The notes under the pieces are model-generated. The model searched no databases. It saw only the letters and a program-made list of their open reading frames with translations, and was not told where the DNA came from. DNA of 49,617 bases. It comes from Bacteroidales bacterium (GTDB lineage: Bacteria; Bacteroidota; Bacteroidia; Bacteroidales; CG2-30-32-10). Location: positions 1-49,617 of the forward strand of contig DAOQAK010000029.1 of assembly GCA_035353855.1 (NCBI GenBank), read 5' to 3'. A program made the translations under genes and the position numbers. Each line of letters opens with the position of its first letter. The stretch's first letter is position 1. Shown in pieces: positions 36,080 to 44,558 of the stretch.

Positions 36080-36082
36080 AAA

Positions 36083-36577
36083 TTATTTTAACGTTTTATT
36101 TATCGCATCAATCAAAACATCCTTTTCAGTATAACCAATAAATTTATTTACCATTTTCCCGTTTTTAAATAATATCATTGTCGGGATACTCATAACACCA
36201 AATCTGTCAGTTGTAATCCTGTTTTTATCAATGTCGAGTTTTGCTATTTTTATTTTACCATTCATTTCCTTATTAATTTCTTCAAGTATTGGAGCCTGCA
36301 TACGGCAAGGTCTGCACCATGTAGCCCAGAAATCAACCAATACCAAACCACTACTGATTTCTGCATCAAAATTACCATCCGTCAAATGAATAACTTCTTT
36401 CACTTTTTTTGTTGAGCTATCAATATTTTTGATATTTTCTTTTTTAATTTCAACTGAAGGGTTATTGATTGTATCAATACTTTTTGAAACAACTTTTTTT
36501 TCTTCATTATGTGCTTTTCCTCCACATGATATTAATAAAATAAAAGCGGATAAAATAATCATTAAACGAATTTTCAT
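36083..36577 (-). CDS. Thioredoxin-fold lipoprotein with CRPC active site
   Basis: The 164-aa protein has a lipoprotein signal MKIRLMIILSAFILLISCGG (lipidated C18), a charged linker to about residue 60 and a thioredoxin domain. The active site reads WATWCRPCRMQ (C88, C91), with arginine replacing the usual glycine between the cysteines, and the cis-proline region is GVMSIPTMILF. It would act on the periplasmic face of a membrane. The CRPC dipeptide should alter redox potential relative to CGPC; whether it reduces or oxidises substrates is not clear. It is separate from the trx-OsmC operon by a 271-base gap holding a hairpin. Confidence 0.9.
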   Translation of the reverse strand: MKIRLMIILSAFILLISCGGKAHNEEKKVVSKSIDTINNPSVEIKKENIKNIDSSTKKVKEVIHLTDGNFDAEISSGLVLVDFWATWCRPCRMQAPILEEINKEMNGKIKIAKLDIDKNRITTDRFGVMSIPTMILFKNGKMVNKFIGYTEKDVLIDAINKTLK

Positions 36578-36723
36578 AAATCTTTTCTTTTTATAATTAA
36601 TACTTTTCCTGATGCGAAGTTAATGAATCAAGCATAACACATTTGAATATATTTTGTTAATTTAATTTAATTATTTATATATCTACATGTATAACATACA
36701 ATTAATACATCTGTTGTATCTAT

Positions 36724-36753
36724 TTTGAATAATGAATTGATTTTATAAATTTG
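36724..36753 (+). promoter_or_regulatory. Putative -33/-7 promoter for the GNAT-like gene
   Basis: A TTTG at 36724-36727 is separated by 18 bases from TAAATTTG (36746-36753), close to the Bacteroidota -33 TTTG / -7 TAnnTTTG arrangement. The -7 box ends 17 bases before the ATG, giving a short leader. Confidence 0.5.
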
Positions 36754-36770
36754 TATTATAAAGCAAATGA

Positions 36771-37892
36771 ATGAATATAGAAATAAGAACAGTAGAAACT
36801 AAGGCTGATTTAAAAAAATTTATTTTTTATCCTGCTCAATTACACAAAGATCATAAGAACTGGGTACCTCCTATTTACTGCGATGAATTTACTTTTCTGA
36901 ACCCAAAAAAAAATAAGAACATGCTTACCAATGACATCTTGCTGTTATTGGCATATAGTAACAATAAGATTGTCGGAAGAATAATGGGTATTATCAATCG
37001 TCATTATAATGAAACGTATCATTCTAAAACCGGACGTTTCTTTTATCTTGAAAGCGAAAATAATTCTGAAATATCACATGCATTAATAAAATATGTTGAG
37101 GACTGGGCTAAAGAAAAAGGCATGAATAAAATGATCGGGCCTTTTGGTTTTTCCGATAAAGACCCTCAGGGTTTAATGATTGAAGGATTTGAGAATATGC
37201 CTGTTATTGCAACCAATTATAATTTTCCCTATATGATTGATTTGGTTGAGAAAGAAGGTTACAAAAAAGAAATTGATTGCGTTTCTTATAAACTTCCCAT
37301 TCCTAAAGAAACTCCAGACTTATATAATAAAATCCTGATTCGCATTTTAAAAAATAACAAGTTGCAAATGCTCGATTTTCAAACACGATTAAGCATGCGC
37401 AAATATATTGTTCCGCTTTTCAGGTTAGTTAATGAAACCTACAAAAATCTTTATGGTTTTATTCCCCTGGATGAAAAAGAAATGCGTGAATTCGCTAACC
37501 GTTACTTACCTATACTTGATCCTGCGTTTGTAAAAGTTGTTTTAGATGCAAAAAATAACGTGATTGCTTTTATCATTGCAATGCCCGATATGAACCAGGG
37601 AATTATTAAAACAAAAGGGAAAATATTTCCATTCGGCTTTCTTAAAATTTTATCTTCAGCAAGGCATACAAAACAACTCAATCTTTTACTTGGTGCAGTA
37701 AAAGAGGAATACAGGGGAATAGGATTTGATGTTCTGCTGGGTTCAAAAATTATTGAATCGGCCAGAACACGCGGTATTGAGGTAATTGACACCCATCTTA
37801 TTCTTGAAACCAATTATAAAATGCGTGCTGAAATTGAAAAGCTTGGTGGTATGTTATACAAAAGATACCGGATATACCAGAAAAATATTTAA
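36771..37892 (+). CDS. GNAT-like acyltransferase-fold protein (YghO type)
   Basis: The 373-aa protein resembles the YghO-type GNAT-fold proteins. An N-terminal RTVETKADLKKFIFYPAQLHKDHKNWVPP segment is typical, followed by KIVGRIMGIINRHYNE, GPFGFSDKDPQGLMIEGFE and a second GNAT-like half with GAVKEEYRGIGFDVLLGSKI and EVIDTHLILETNYKMR. It may bind an acyl- or nucleotide-like cofactor, but substrate and activity are unknown. It is monocistronic, converging with yifB 4 bases away. Confidence 0.75.
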   Translation: MNIEIRTVETKADLKKFIFYPAQLHKDHKNWVPPIYCDEFTFLNPKKNKNMLTNDILLLLAYSNNKIVGRIMGIINRHYNETYHSKTGRFFYLESENNSEISHALIKYVEDWAKEKGMNKMIGPFGFSDKDPQGLMIEGFENMPVIATNYNFPYMIDLVEKEGYKKEIDCVSYKLPIPKETPDLYNKILIRILKNNKLQMLDFQTRLSMRKYIVPLFRLVNETYKNLYGFIPLDEKEMREFANRYLPILDPAFVKVVLDAKNNVIAFIIAMPDMNQGIIKTKGKIFPFGFLKILSSARHTKQLNLLLGAVKEEYRGIGFDVLLGSKIIESARTRGIEVIDTHLILETNYKMRAEIEKLGGMLYKRYRIYQKNI

Positions 37893-37896
37893 TTCT

Positions 37897-39435
37897 TTAC
37901 CCGGCCCAATTTTCCCTGTCAAGGCTGCGATAATGAATAGCTTCAGCAAGGTGTTCTGTTTTTATATTCTCACTGCTTTCCATATCAGCTATAGTACGGG
38001 CTACTTTTAATATACGGTCGTATGCACGCGCAGATAGGCTTAACCTGTCCATTGCCGTTTTCAAAAGTGTTTGTCCGGCATCATCAATTTTACAAATCGT
38101 TCTTAGCATTTTACTTGTGATTTGAGAATTGCAATAAATGCCATCCATTTTTTTATATCGGTTTTCCTGCACTTGTCTTGCCTTAACCACGCGGGAACGA
38201 ATAGCTTCGCTGCGCTCTGATTCACGTACTGCCGAAAGTTCTTTAAACGGGACAGGTGTAACCTCAACATGAATATCAATGCGGTCGAGGAGTGGTCCGG
38301 AAATTTTATTCAAATATTTTTGTACAACACCTGGCGAACATACACAATCCTTTTCGGGATGATTATAATAACCGCAAGGACAAGGATTCATCGATGCCAC
38401 AAGCATAAAACTTGCAGGATATTCCACGCTGTATTTAGAACGGGAAATTGTAACATTGCGTTCTTCAAGCGGCTGACGTAATACTTCAAGAACTGTTCTT
38501 TTAAATTCAGGTAATTCATCTAAAAATAAAACACCGTTATGTGATAATGAAATTTCTCCCGGTTGCGGGTTAGAGCCTCCGCCAACTAATGCAATATCGC
38601 TGATTGTATGATGCGGCGAACGAAACGGACGAACAGAAATAAGTGAAGAGTTTTTTGCAAGCTTCCCTACCACTGAATGAATTTTTGTTGTCTCTAATGC
38701 TTCTTCTATATTTAAAGGCGGAAGAATTGAAGGAAGCCTTTTTGCCAACATAGTTTTTCCTGCACCCGGAGGACCAATCATAATAACATTATGCCCGCCG
38801 GCAGCAGCAATCTCCAAAGCCCGTTTAATATTTTCCTGTCCTTTTACATCAGCAAAATCAAATTCATATTCATTCAGCCGGGAATAAAATTCGCTTTTTA
38901 TATCAACAATTGTTTGTTGAATTTCATTGTCGCCATTAAAAAAATCCATCACCTGCCTTATATTTTCAACTCCGTAAACTTTCAAATCGTTTACAATAGC
39001 AGCTTCTTTAGCATTTGCTAACGGAAGGATAAAACCTTCAAACCCTTCCTTTGCCGCTTGAATTGCAATAGGTAAAGCACCTTTGATAGGTTGCAAACTT
39101 CCATCCAATGAAAGCTCGCCCATGATAATATATTTTTCAATTCCTTGTGCTTCCATTTGTTCTGAAGCAGCAAGTATTCCAATAGCAATTGTTAAATCGT
39201 ATGCCGAACCTTCTTTGCGGATATCGGCCGGCGCCATATTTATGGTAATTTTTTTTCCGGGAATTTTATGACCGATATTTTTTAATGCGGCTTCAATTCT
39301 ATGATGACTTTCTTTAACTGCATTATCGGGCAAACCCACAATAAAAAACTGAATACCGTTATCCATATTTACCTCAACAGTAATAGTTGTAGCATTTACA
39401 CCATGAACACATCCGCCAAAAGTCTTTACAAGCAT
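37897..39435 (-). CDS. YifB-family Mg chelatase-like AAA+ ATPase
   Basis: The 512-aa protein has an N-terminal Lon-protease-like (ChlI) fold beginning MLVKTFGGCVHGVNA with GLPDNAVKESHHRIEAAL, then the AAA+ module with Walker A GPPGAGKTMLAKRLP (around residue 220), the FRSPHHTISDIALVGGG motif, Walker B NGVLFLDELPEF and a cysteine cluster (CPCGYYNHPEKDCVCSP). This is the YifB/ComM family, linked in some bacteria to branch migration during natural transformation. The C-terminal Mg-chelatase domain ends RSLDRENW. The length is typical. Confidence 0.95.
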   Translation of the reverse strand: MLVKTFGGCVHGVNATTITVEVNMDNGIQFFIVGLPDNAVKESHHRIEAALKNIGHKIPGKKITINMAPADIRKEGSAYDLTIAIGILAASEQMEAQGIEKYIIMGELSLDGSLQPIKGALPIAIQAAKEGFEGFILPLANAKEAAIVNDLKVYGVENIRQVMDFFNGDNEIQQTIVDIKSEFYSRLNEYEFDFADVKGQENIKRALEIAAAGGHNVIMIGPPGAGKTMLAKRLPSILPPLNIEEALETTKIHSVVGKLAKNSSLISVRPFRSPHHTISDIALVGGGSNPQPGEISLSHNGVLFLDELPEFKRTVLEVLRQPLEERNVTISRSKYSVEYPASFMLVASMNPCPCGYYNHPEKDCVCSPGVVQKYLNKISGPLLDRIDIHVEVTPVPFKELSAVRESERSEAIRSRVVKARQVQENRYKKMDGIYCNSQITSKMLRTICKIDDAGQTLLKTAMDRLSLSARAYDRILKVARTIADMESSENIKTEHLAEAIHYRSLDRENWAG

Positions 39436-39483
39436 AAAATATTTTTTTGTAAAATTAAAACAATATTTTTTAAAATAACAAAC

Positions 39484-39516
39484 ACAAAAAAAGCTGCCAG
39501 AAAATAGCAGCTTTAT
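39484..39516 (-). terminator. Rho-independent terminator of the biotin carrier gene
   Basis: On the minus strand, AAAGCTGC and GCAGCTTT (39507-39514 and 39490-39497) form an 8-bp stem around a 9-base loop, followed by a run of T residues. It lies 22 bases past the stop of the biotin carrier gene and before the yifB start. Confidence 0.75.
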
Positions 39517-39537
39517 GAAATAAATTATTTGTACAAA

Positions 39538-39885
39538 TTATCTTATCTCAACCAATAATTGATGATTTGCAACCTTATCGCCGGCTTTGACATGTATTTT
39601 TTTTACAGTGCCTTTTATCGGTGAAGTTATTATATTATGCATTTTCATTGCTTCCAGTACTAATAATCTTTCTCCAACATTTACTTTTTGTTTTTCCTTA
39701 ACTTCAACAGTAATTATTGTACCCGGAATAAATGATTTTATTGCTCCCCAATCTCTTTCTTCAAATTTTTTGCGTGAAAGGTATTTTTTTGAAAGCAATG
39801 TTTTATAAGTATCCGCTTCCAGAACAAATTTCTGAAAATCTGGTTTTACTTCTTTTTCTTCTTTTGTATCTTTTTCGTTTTCCAT
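39538..39885 (-). CDS. Biotin carboxyl carrier protein
   Basis: The 115-aa carrier has a charged N-terminal tail (KDTKEEKEVKPDFQ) and a C-terminal biotinyl domain with the canonical LEAMKMHN motif, lysine being the biotinylation site, and a GTVKKIHVKAGDKV strand. It follows the carboxyltransferase gene after 11 bases. The pair suggests a methylmalonyl-CoA decarboxylase or propionyl-CoA carboxylase/transcarboxylase. The biotin carboxylase or membrane decarboxylase partner is not adjacent. Confidence 0.9.
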   Translation of the reverse strand: MENEKDTKEEKEVKPDFQKFVLEADTYKTLLSKKYLSRKKFEERDWGAIKSFIPGTIITVEVKEKQKVNVGERLLVLEAMKMHNIITSPIKGTVKKIHVKAGDKVANHQLLVEIR

Positions 39886-39896
39886 GATTCAAATAA

Positions 39897-41444
39897 TTAA
39901 AATGGAGGAATTCCGTGTTTCTTTGATGGACTATTTTCAGCTTTTTGTGATGAAACCTCAATAGCATGTATCAGGAACCTCCTGGTTTCATTAGGATCGA
40001 TTACGGCATCAATATATCCGTAAGCTGCGGCCACATATGGATTTGCAAATTTTTTCTTGTATTCTGCTACTTTTTGTTTACGCATTTCTTCAGGATTTTC
40101 TGCCTCAGAAATTTCCTGACGGAAAATAATATTAGCAGCGCCTTCAGGTCCCATTACAGCTATTTCAGCAGTAGGCCATGCAAAAACAAAATCAGCTCTA
40201 AGGTGACGTGAACACATTGCAATGTAGCCTCCGCCATATGCTTTTCTTAGAATAACCGTCATTTTAGGAACTGTAGCTTCTGAATATGCATAAAGAATTT
40301 TAGCTCCATGACGAATAACACCGGCATGTTCCTGATCAATACCGGGTAAATACCCAGGTAAATCAACTAATGTAACCAAAGGAATATTGAAAGCATCGCA
40401 ATATCTTATGAAACGTGCAGCTTTATCAGAAGAATCCACATCAAGAACTCCCGCTAAGACCAACGGTTGATTGGCAACAAAACCAACGGTCTGTCCGTTC
40501 AAACGGCCAAAGCCAATTACAATATTCTGAGCAAATAATGCCTGTACTTCAAAGAAATCAGAATCATCAGCAATTGATTTGATCACATTTCTTACATCAT
40601 ATGGCTGACGGGCATCTGAAGGAAATATTTCTTCAATTTTAAATTGCTTGGTATTCGGTGTTTTCTTTGGGAAAGGTTCTGCTTTCTTAGTATTGTTCCA
40701 AGGAATGAAGGATACCAGTTTTTTTATTTGCTCCACACATTCATCTTCACTTTCGGCAAAGAAATGAGCATTACCGGTAATTTCAGAATGAACACGAGCA
40801 CCGCCAAGAGCCTCCATTGATATTTCTTCACCTAAAACTGTTTTAATTACTTCAGGTCCGGTGATAAACATCTTTGAAATTTTATCCACCACAAAAACAA
40901 AATCGGTTAAAGCGGGAGAGTATACTGCTCCACCTGCACAAGGCCCAAGAATAACCGAAATCTGAGGGATAACACCAGAAGCAATTGTATTACGGTAAAA
41001 TATATCACCATAACCTGCAAGCGAGTTAACACCTTCTTGTATACGTGCACCACCTGAGTCATTAATTCCTATTAAAGGAATTTTCAGGTTCATGGCATGA
41101 TCCATAATCTTGGTTATTTTACGCGCATGCATAAAACCAAGTGAACCACCGGCCACAGTAAAATCCTGAGCATAGATACAAACCGGGTACCCGTTTATTG
41201 TTCCTGTTCCTGTTATTACACCGTCGCCGGGAAGGTGTTTTTTATCCATGTCGAAATCCTTTGCAGAATGTTCAACAAATAAATCATATTCTTGAAAAGA
41301 GTTTGGATCGAGTAAAGCAATAATACGTTCACGGGCGGTCATTTTACCCATAGCTACTTGTTTCTCAATAGCTTTGGCTCCTCCACCCTGAATGGCTTCC
41401 TGCATTCTTCTTTTCAGATCAATGGTTTTCTGTTTAAGAGACAT
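39897..41444 (-). CDS. Acyl-CoA carboxyltransferase (methylmalonyl/propionyl-CoA type)
   Basis: The 515-aa carboxyltransferase subunit has LLDPNSFQEYDLFVEHSAKDF, the KIMDHAMNLKIPLIGINDSGGARIQEGV crotonase-fold region, SVILGPCAGGAVYSPAL and, in the C-terminal half, ALVDLPGYLPGIDQEHAGVIRHGAK. This is the propionyl-CoA carboxylase beta / methylmalonyl-CoA decarboxylase alpha family, which moves carboxyl groups between biotin and propionyl-CoA. In fermenting Bacteroidota it usually serves the methylmalonyl-CoA route to propionate. It is the first gene of a two-gene unit with the biotin carrier. The 266 bases upstream (41445-41710) are AT-rich with no other feature I can support. Confidence 0.92.
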   Translation of the reverse strand: MSLKQKTIDLKRRMQEAIQGGGAKAIEKQVAMGKMTARERIIALLDPNSFQEYDLFVEHSAKDFDMDKKHLPGDGVITGTGTINGYPVCIYAQDFTVAGGSLGFMHARKITKIMDHAMNLKIPLIGINDSGGARIQEGVNSLAGYGDIFYRNTIASGVIPQISVILGPCAGGAVYSPALTDFVFVVDKISKMFITGPEVIKTVLGEEISMEALGGARVHSEITGNAHFFAESEDECVEQIKKLVSFIPWNNTKKAEPFPKKTPNTKQFKIEEIFPSDARQPYDVRNVIKSIADDSDFFEVQALFAQNIVIGFGRLNGQTVGFVANQPLVLAGVLDVDSSDKAARFIRYCDAFNIPLVTLVDLPGYLPGIDQEHAGVIRHGAKILYAYSEATVPKMTVILRKAYGGGYIAMCSRHLRADFVFAWPTAEIAVMGPEGAANIIFRQEISEAENPEEMRKQKVAEYKKKFANPYVAAAYGYIDAVIDPNETRRFLIHAIEVSSQKAENSPSKKHGIPPF

Positions 41445-41710
41445 AAACCTAAGTATTTGTTATACAGTTATTTAATTATGTTTTTTTGCTATTATTTTTA
41501 ACCGCAAAAAGTTCAAATTAAATCATTTTTTTTCTAAATATTTTTTTGATTGTCATCGTGTTTTCAACAATCAATTTTTAATATATCAAAAATACAAATT
41601 AATTATTCCCAAAATGATATTTTTATAGACTAATTTATAATTTATTTATTCTAAAGTCTATGTTAAAAATTGTTAATCATATTCATTTAATGTAAATATG
41701 ATTTTGTTTT

Positions 41711-42166
41711 TTATTGAGGATATTCTCCGAAAGTCTTTTTAAAAAAACGATGAACACTATGAGGGAAACCTGGTTGTTTTACAAACATCATTATACATTC
41801 ATTGCAAATTATATTAAGTCCATTCTGTTTTGCTTTGTCAATTGCATTTTCATTTTCTGAACCGGGTTGCAACCAAATATGAGTTATTGTTTTTCCTGAA
41901 ATAACATTTTCAATTATTTTTTCTGTGACCTCTGGCTTTGTAATGAAAATAGCAGCTTTAACTTTTGCCGGTACATCCTTAATTTCAGTAAAACACTTTT
42001 CTCCTTCAATCTCATTCACACGCGGATTTACCGGATATACATTAAATCCTCTTTTTTTCAGAAATCGCAAAACAATATTACCAAATTTCTTTCTGTCAGT
42101 TGATGCGCCTATTACTGCCATATCCTTATTCGACAGATAATCCTCTATTTCTTTCAGTGCAATCAT
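41711..42166 (-). CDS. CoA-binding domain protein (YccU-like)
   Basis: The 151-aa Rossmann-fold protein begins MIALKEIEDYLSNKDMAVIGASTDRKKFGNIVLRFL and continues with YPVNPRVNEIEGEKCFTEI and ICNECIMM, as in the YccU/CoA_binding_2 family. These single-domain proteins bind CoA; their role is unknown. The reading frame extends 6 codons upstream, but the ATG at 42166 starts directly at the conserved region. It is divergent from the right-hand purine block. Confidence 0.9.
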   Translation of the reverse strand: MIALKEIEDYLSNKDMAVIGASTDRKKFGNIVLRFLKKRGFNVYPVNPRVNEIEGEKCFTEIKDVPAKVKAAIFITKPEVTEKIIENVISGKTITHIWLQPGSENENAIDKAKQNGLNIICNECIMMFVKQPGFPHSVHRFFKKTFGEYPQ

Positions 42167-42265
42167 AAAATAAAATTTTAACAAAATAACGAATTTAAAT
42201 TTTATAAAAAAAGGTCGAAAACGCTACATTTTGAATTATCTTAGCAATCCTTTTATCATAAAATT

Positions 42266-43033
42266 ATGCAGACTATCTACAAAAAAACAGAAGAGCTTAG
42301 AAGTGAAGGGAAAAAAATAGCTTTATGTGTTGTTGTTTCCACCTCCGGTTCAACCCCTGGCAAAACGGGTGCAAAAATGATTGTTCTCGAAGATAAAACC
42401 ATCATAGGAACAGTTGGTGGCGGCAGTATTGAGAAAGATGTGATTGAACAAGCCATTCATATTATCAAATCCGGAAAGCCTGAAATAAAGCGCTACAAGC
42501 TTGAAGAAGACCTTAAGATGAAATGCGGCGGTACAATGGAGGTTTACATTGAACCATTAAATATTTTAAAAAAGCTTTACATCTTCGGAGCCGGTCATAT
42601 TGGTAAAGCTGTAGTTAGGTTTGCAAAAGAACTTGATTTTAACATTACCGTTTTTGATTCACGTGAAGGAATTTTTAACAACAATGAATTTGAAGGATGC
42701 AATTGTATTTGTAAAGATTATTTCAAAGCAATTAAAGAAACGGAATTTGATAAAAATACGTTCATCGTAATTGTAACTCCCAAACATGAGTACGATGAAG
42801 AAATTCTGAAACGTGTAGTTGTTAAGCCTCACGCTTACGTTGGAATGATAGGCAGCAGAAGAAAAGTAGAAATTATTAAGAAAAATCTTTTAAAAGAAAA
42901 AATTATTTCCAAAAGTGAAATCGAAAAAATTGATATGCCTATCGGAATTCCTTTCGCTGCCGAAACACCCCAGGAAATTGCAGTTAGCATTATTGCAAAA
43001 CTTATTGATGTAAGAAATACTTCAAAAGTATAA
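42266..43033 (+). CDS. xdhC: XdhC-like molybdenum hydroxylase maturation protein
   Basis: The 255-aa protein has an N-terminal XdhC domain (CVVVSTSGSTPGKTGAKMIV, GTVGGGSIEKDV) and a C-terminal Rossmann domain (YIFGAGHIGKAVVRFAKEL, HAYVGMIGSRRKVE, IGIPFAAETPQEIAVSI). XdhC binds molybdenum cofactor and promotes its sulfuration and insertion into xanthine dehydrogenase. It heads the rightward block and is 10 bases before the 2Fe-2S/FAD subunit gene. It could serve both hydroxylases of the window. Confidence 0.93.
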   Translation: MQTIYKKTEELRSEGKKIALCVVVSTSGSTPGKTGAKMIVLEDKTIIGTVGGGSIEKDVIEQAIHIIKSGKPEIKRYKLEEDLKMKCGGTMEVYIEPLNILKKLYIFGAGHIGKAVVRFAKELDFNITVFDSREGIFNNNEFEGCNCICKDYFKAIKETEFDKNTFIVIVTPKHEYDEEILKRVVVKPHAYVGMIGSRRKVEIIKKNLLKEKIISKSEIEKIDMPIGIPFAAETPQEIAVSIIAKLIDVRNTSKV

Positions 43034-43043
43034 TCAAGATATT

Positions 43044-44519
43044 ATGGCATTATTAAAATTTATTCTCGACGGAGAATTAAAAGAACTTGACTTTCGTAAA
43101 GAAAATATAATTCCTTCCACGACAGTCTTAAATTATTTACGTTCTCTTCCCAATCATAAAGGTGTTAAAGAAGGCTGTGCTGAAGGCGATTGCGGTGCTT
43201 GCACTGTTGTTGTTGCTCATTTAGAAAATGGAAAACTGCATTACAAAGCAATTGATTCTTGTCTGCTTTTTCTTCCGATGATTCATGGAAAACAATTGAT
43301 AACAGTTGAAAATTTAGCACAAGTTATCCATGGCGAAAAAATGCTTCACCCGGTTCAGCAGTTGATGGTTGAAACAAATGGAAGTCAGTGTGGATACTGT
43401 ACTCCGGGAATTGTGATGTCGCTATTTGCATTGTACAAAAACGCAAATAATCCTTCTGATGAAATCATCAAAGATGCACTTACCGGAAATTTATGTCGCT
43501 GCACAGGTTACAAACCAATTATTGATGCCGCCAGAAAAGCCTGTGTCAATAATTGTTTTGACCATTTCACAGAAAAAGAAAATGAAATCATTTCATTGAT
43601 TTCAAAAATCAAAAGTGAACAAAAAACGTTAACATTCAAATCAAAAAAACAAACATATCACAAACCATTTATGCTCAGTGAAGCATTGCGTTTGAAAAAA
43701 GAAAATTCCAATGCAATTATCATCAACGGCTCAACCGATGTGGCTTTGCGACAATCAAAGAAAAAAGAATTGCTTTCGGAAATAATTGATATATCTGATG
43801 TGAACGAATTGAAAAATTTTCATGAAGATGAAAATAATTTTTATTTCGGAGCCGGGCTTTCAATGGAACAGGTAAGAAAATATTCAGAAATAAATCTATC
43901 TGCACTTGAAAATATTTTAACTATTTTTGGTTCGTTGCAAATTCGAAACATCGCTACAATAGGCGGAAATGTTGGCTCTGCATCTCCTATTGGCGATAGT
44001 CTTCCGGTACTGTTTGCTTACCATGCAAAAATAAAATTAGAATCAGAAAATTCCGAACGTATCATTCCAATTGAAGAATTCATAAAAGGATATCGACAAA
44101 CTGATATAAATGCGGATGAACTCATTACTGAAATAATCATCCCACGTCCCAATAAAAAACAAATAATAAAATCATATAAAATTTCGAAACGAAAAAATCT
44201 TGATATATCAACAGTAAGCGGGGCATTCCATCTTGAACTTGAAAACGATTTTGTTTCTGAAATCACACTTGCATACGGTGGAATGGCTGCATTTACGAAG
44301 CGTGCAAGCAATGCGGAAAATTTCCTGAAAGGGAAAAAATGGTCAACAGAAAATGTTGAGCCAGCAATGAAAATCATCGAAGAAGAATTTGCTCCCATCT
44401 CAGATGCAAGAGCTGATGCGGATTACAGGAAAATCACTTCTAAGAATATATTGATGAAATTTTATCTTGAAACTTGTAAAGATATAGAGGTAGAGGGAAT
44501 AGGGTATAAGGAAATATAG
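43044..44519 (+). CDS. xdhA: Xanthine dehydrogenase 2Fe-2S/FAD subunit
   Basis: The 491-aa subunit fuses two 2Fe-2S domains with a FAD domain. The first cluster motif is KEGCAEGDCGACTVVV plus a later cysteine, the second CGYCTPGIVMSLF...NLCRCTGYKP. The FAD part has IIINGSTDVALRQSKK, then GSLQIRNIATIGGNVGSASPIGD and ISKRKNLDISTVSGAF. This is the XdhA architecture of bacterial xanthine dehydrogenases. It is followed by the molybdenum subunit after 39 bases. Electrons would flow from molybdenum through the clusters to FAD and NAD or another acceptor. Confidence 0.94.
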   Translation: MALLKFILDGELKELDFRKENIIPSTTVLNYLRSLPNHKGVKEGCAEGDCGACTVVVAHLENGKLHYKAIDSCLLFLPMIHGKQLITVENLAQVIHGEKMLHPVQQLMVETNGSQCGYCTPGIVMSLFALYKNANNPSDEIIKDALTGNLCRCTGYKPIIDAARKACVNNCFDHFTEKENEIISLISKIKSEQKTLTFKSKKQTYHKPFMLSEALRLKKENSNAIIINGSTDVALRQSKKKELLSEIIDISDVNELKNFHEDENNFYFGAGLSMEQVRKYSEINLSALENILTIFGSLQIRNIATIGGNVGSASPIGDSLPVLFAYHAKIKLESENSERIIPIEEFIKGYRQTDINADELITEIIIPRPNKKQIIKSYKISKRKNLDISTVSGAFHLELENDFVSEITLAYGGMAAFTKRASNAENFLKGKKWSTENVEPAMKIIEEEFAPISDARADADYRKITSKNILMKFYLETCKDIEVEGIGYKEI

Positions 44520-44558
44520 TTTACCATATACCTTCTAAAACTTAAAATTCAACAAAAC

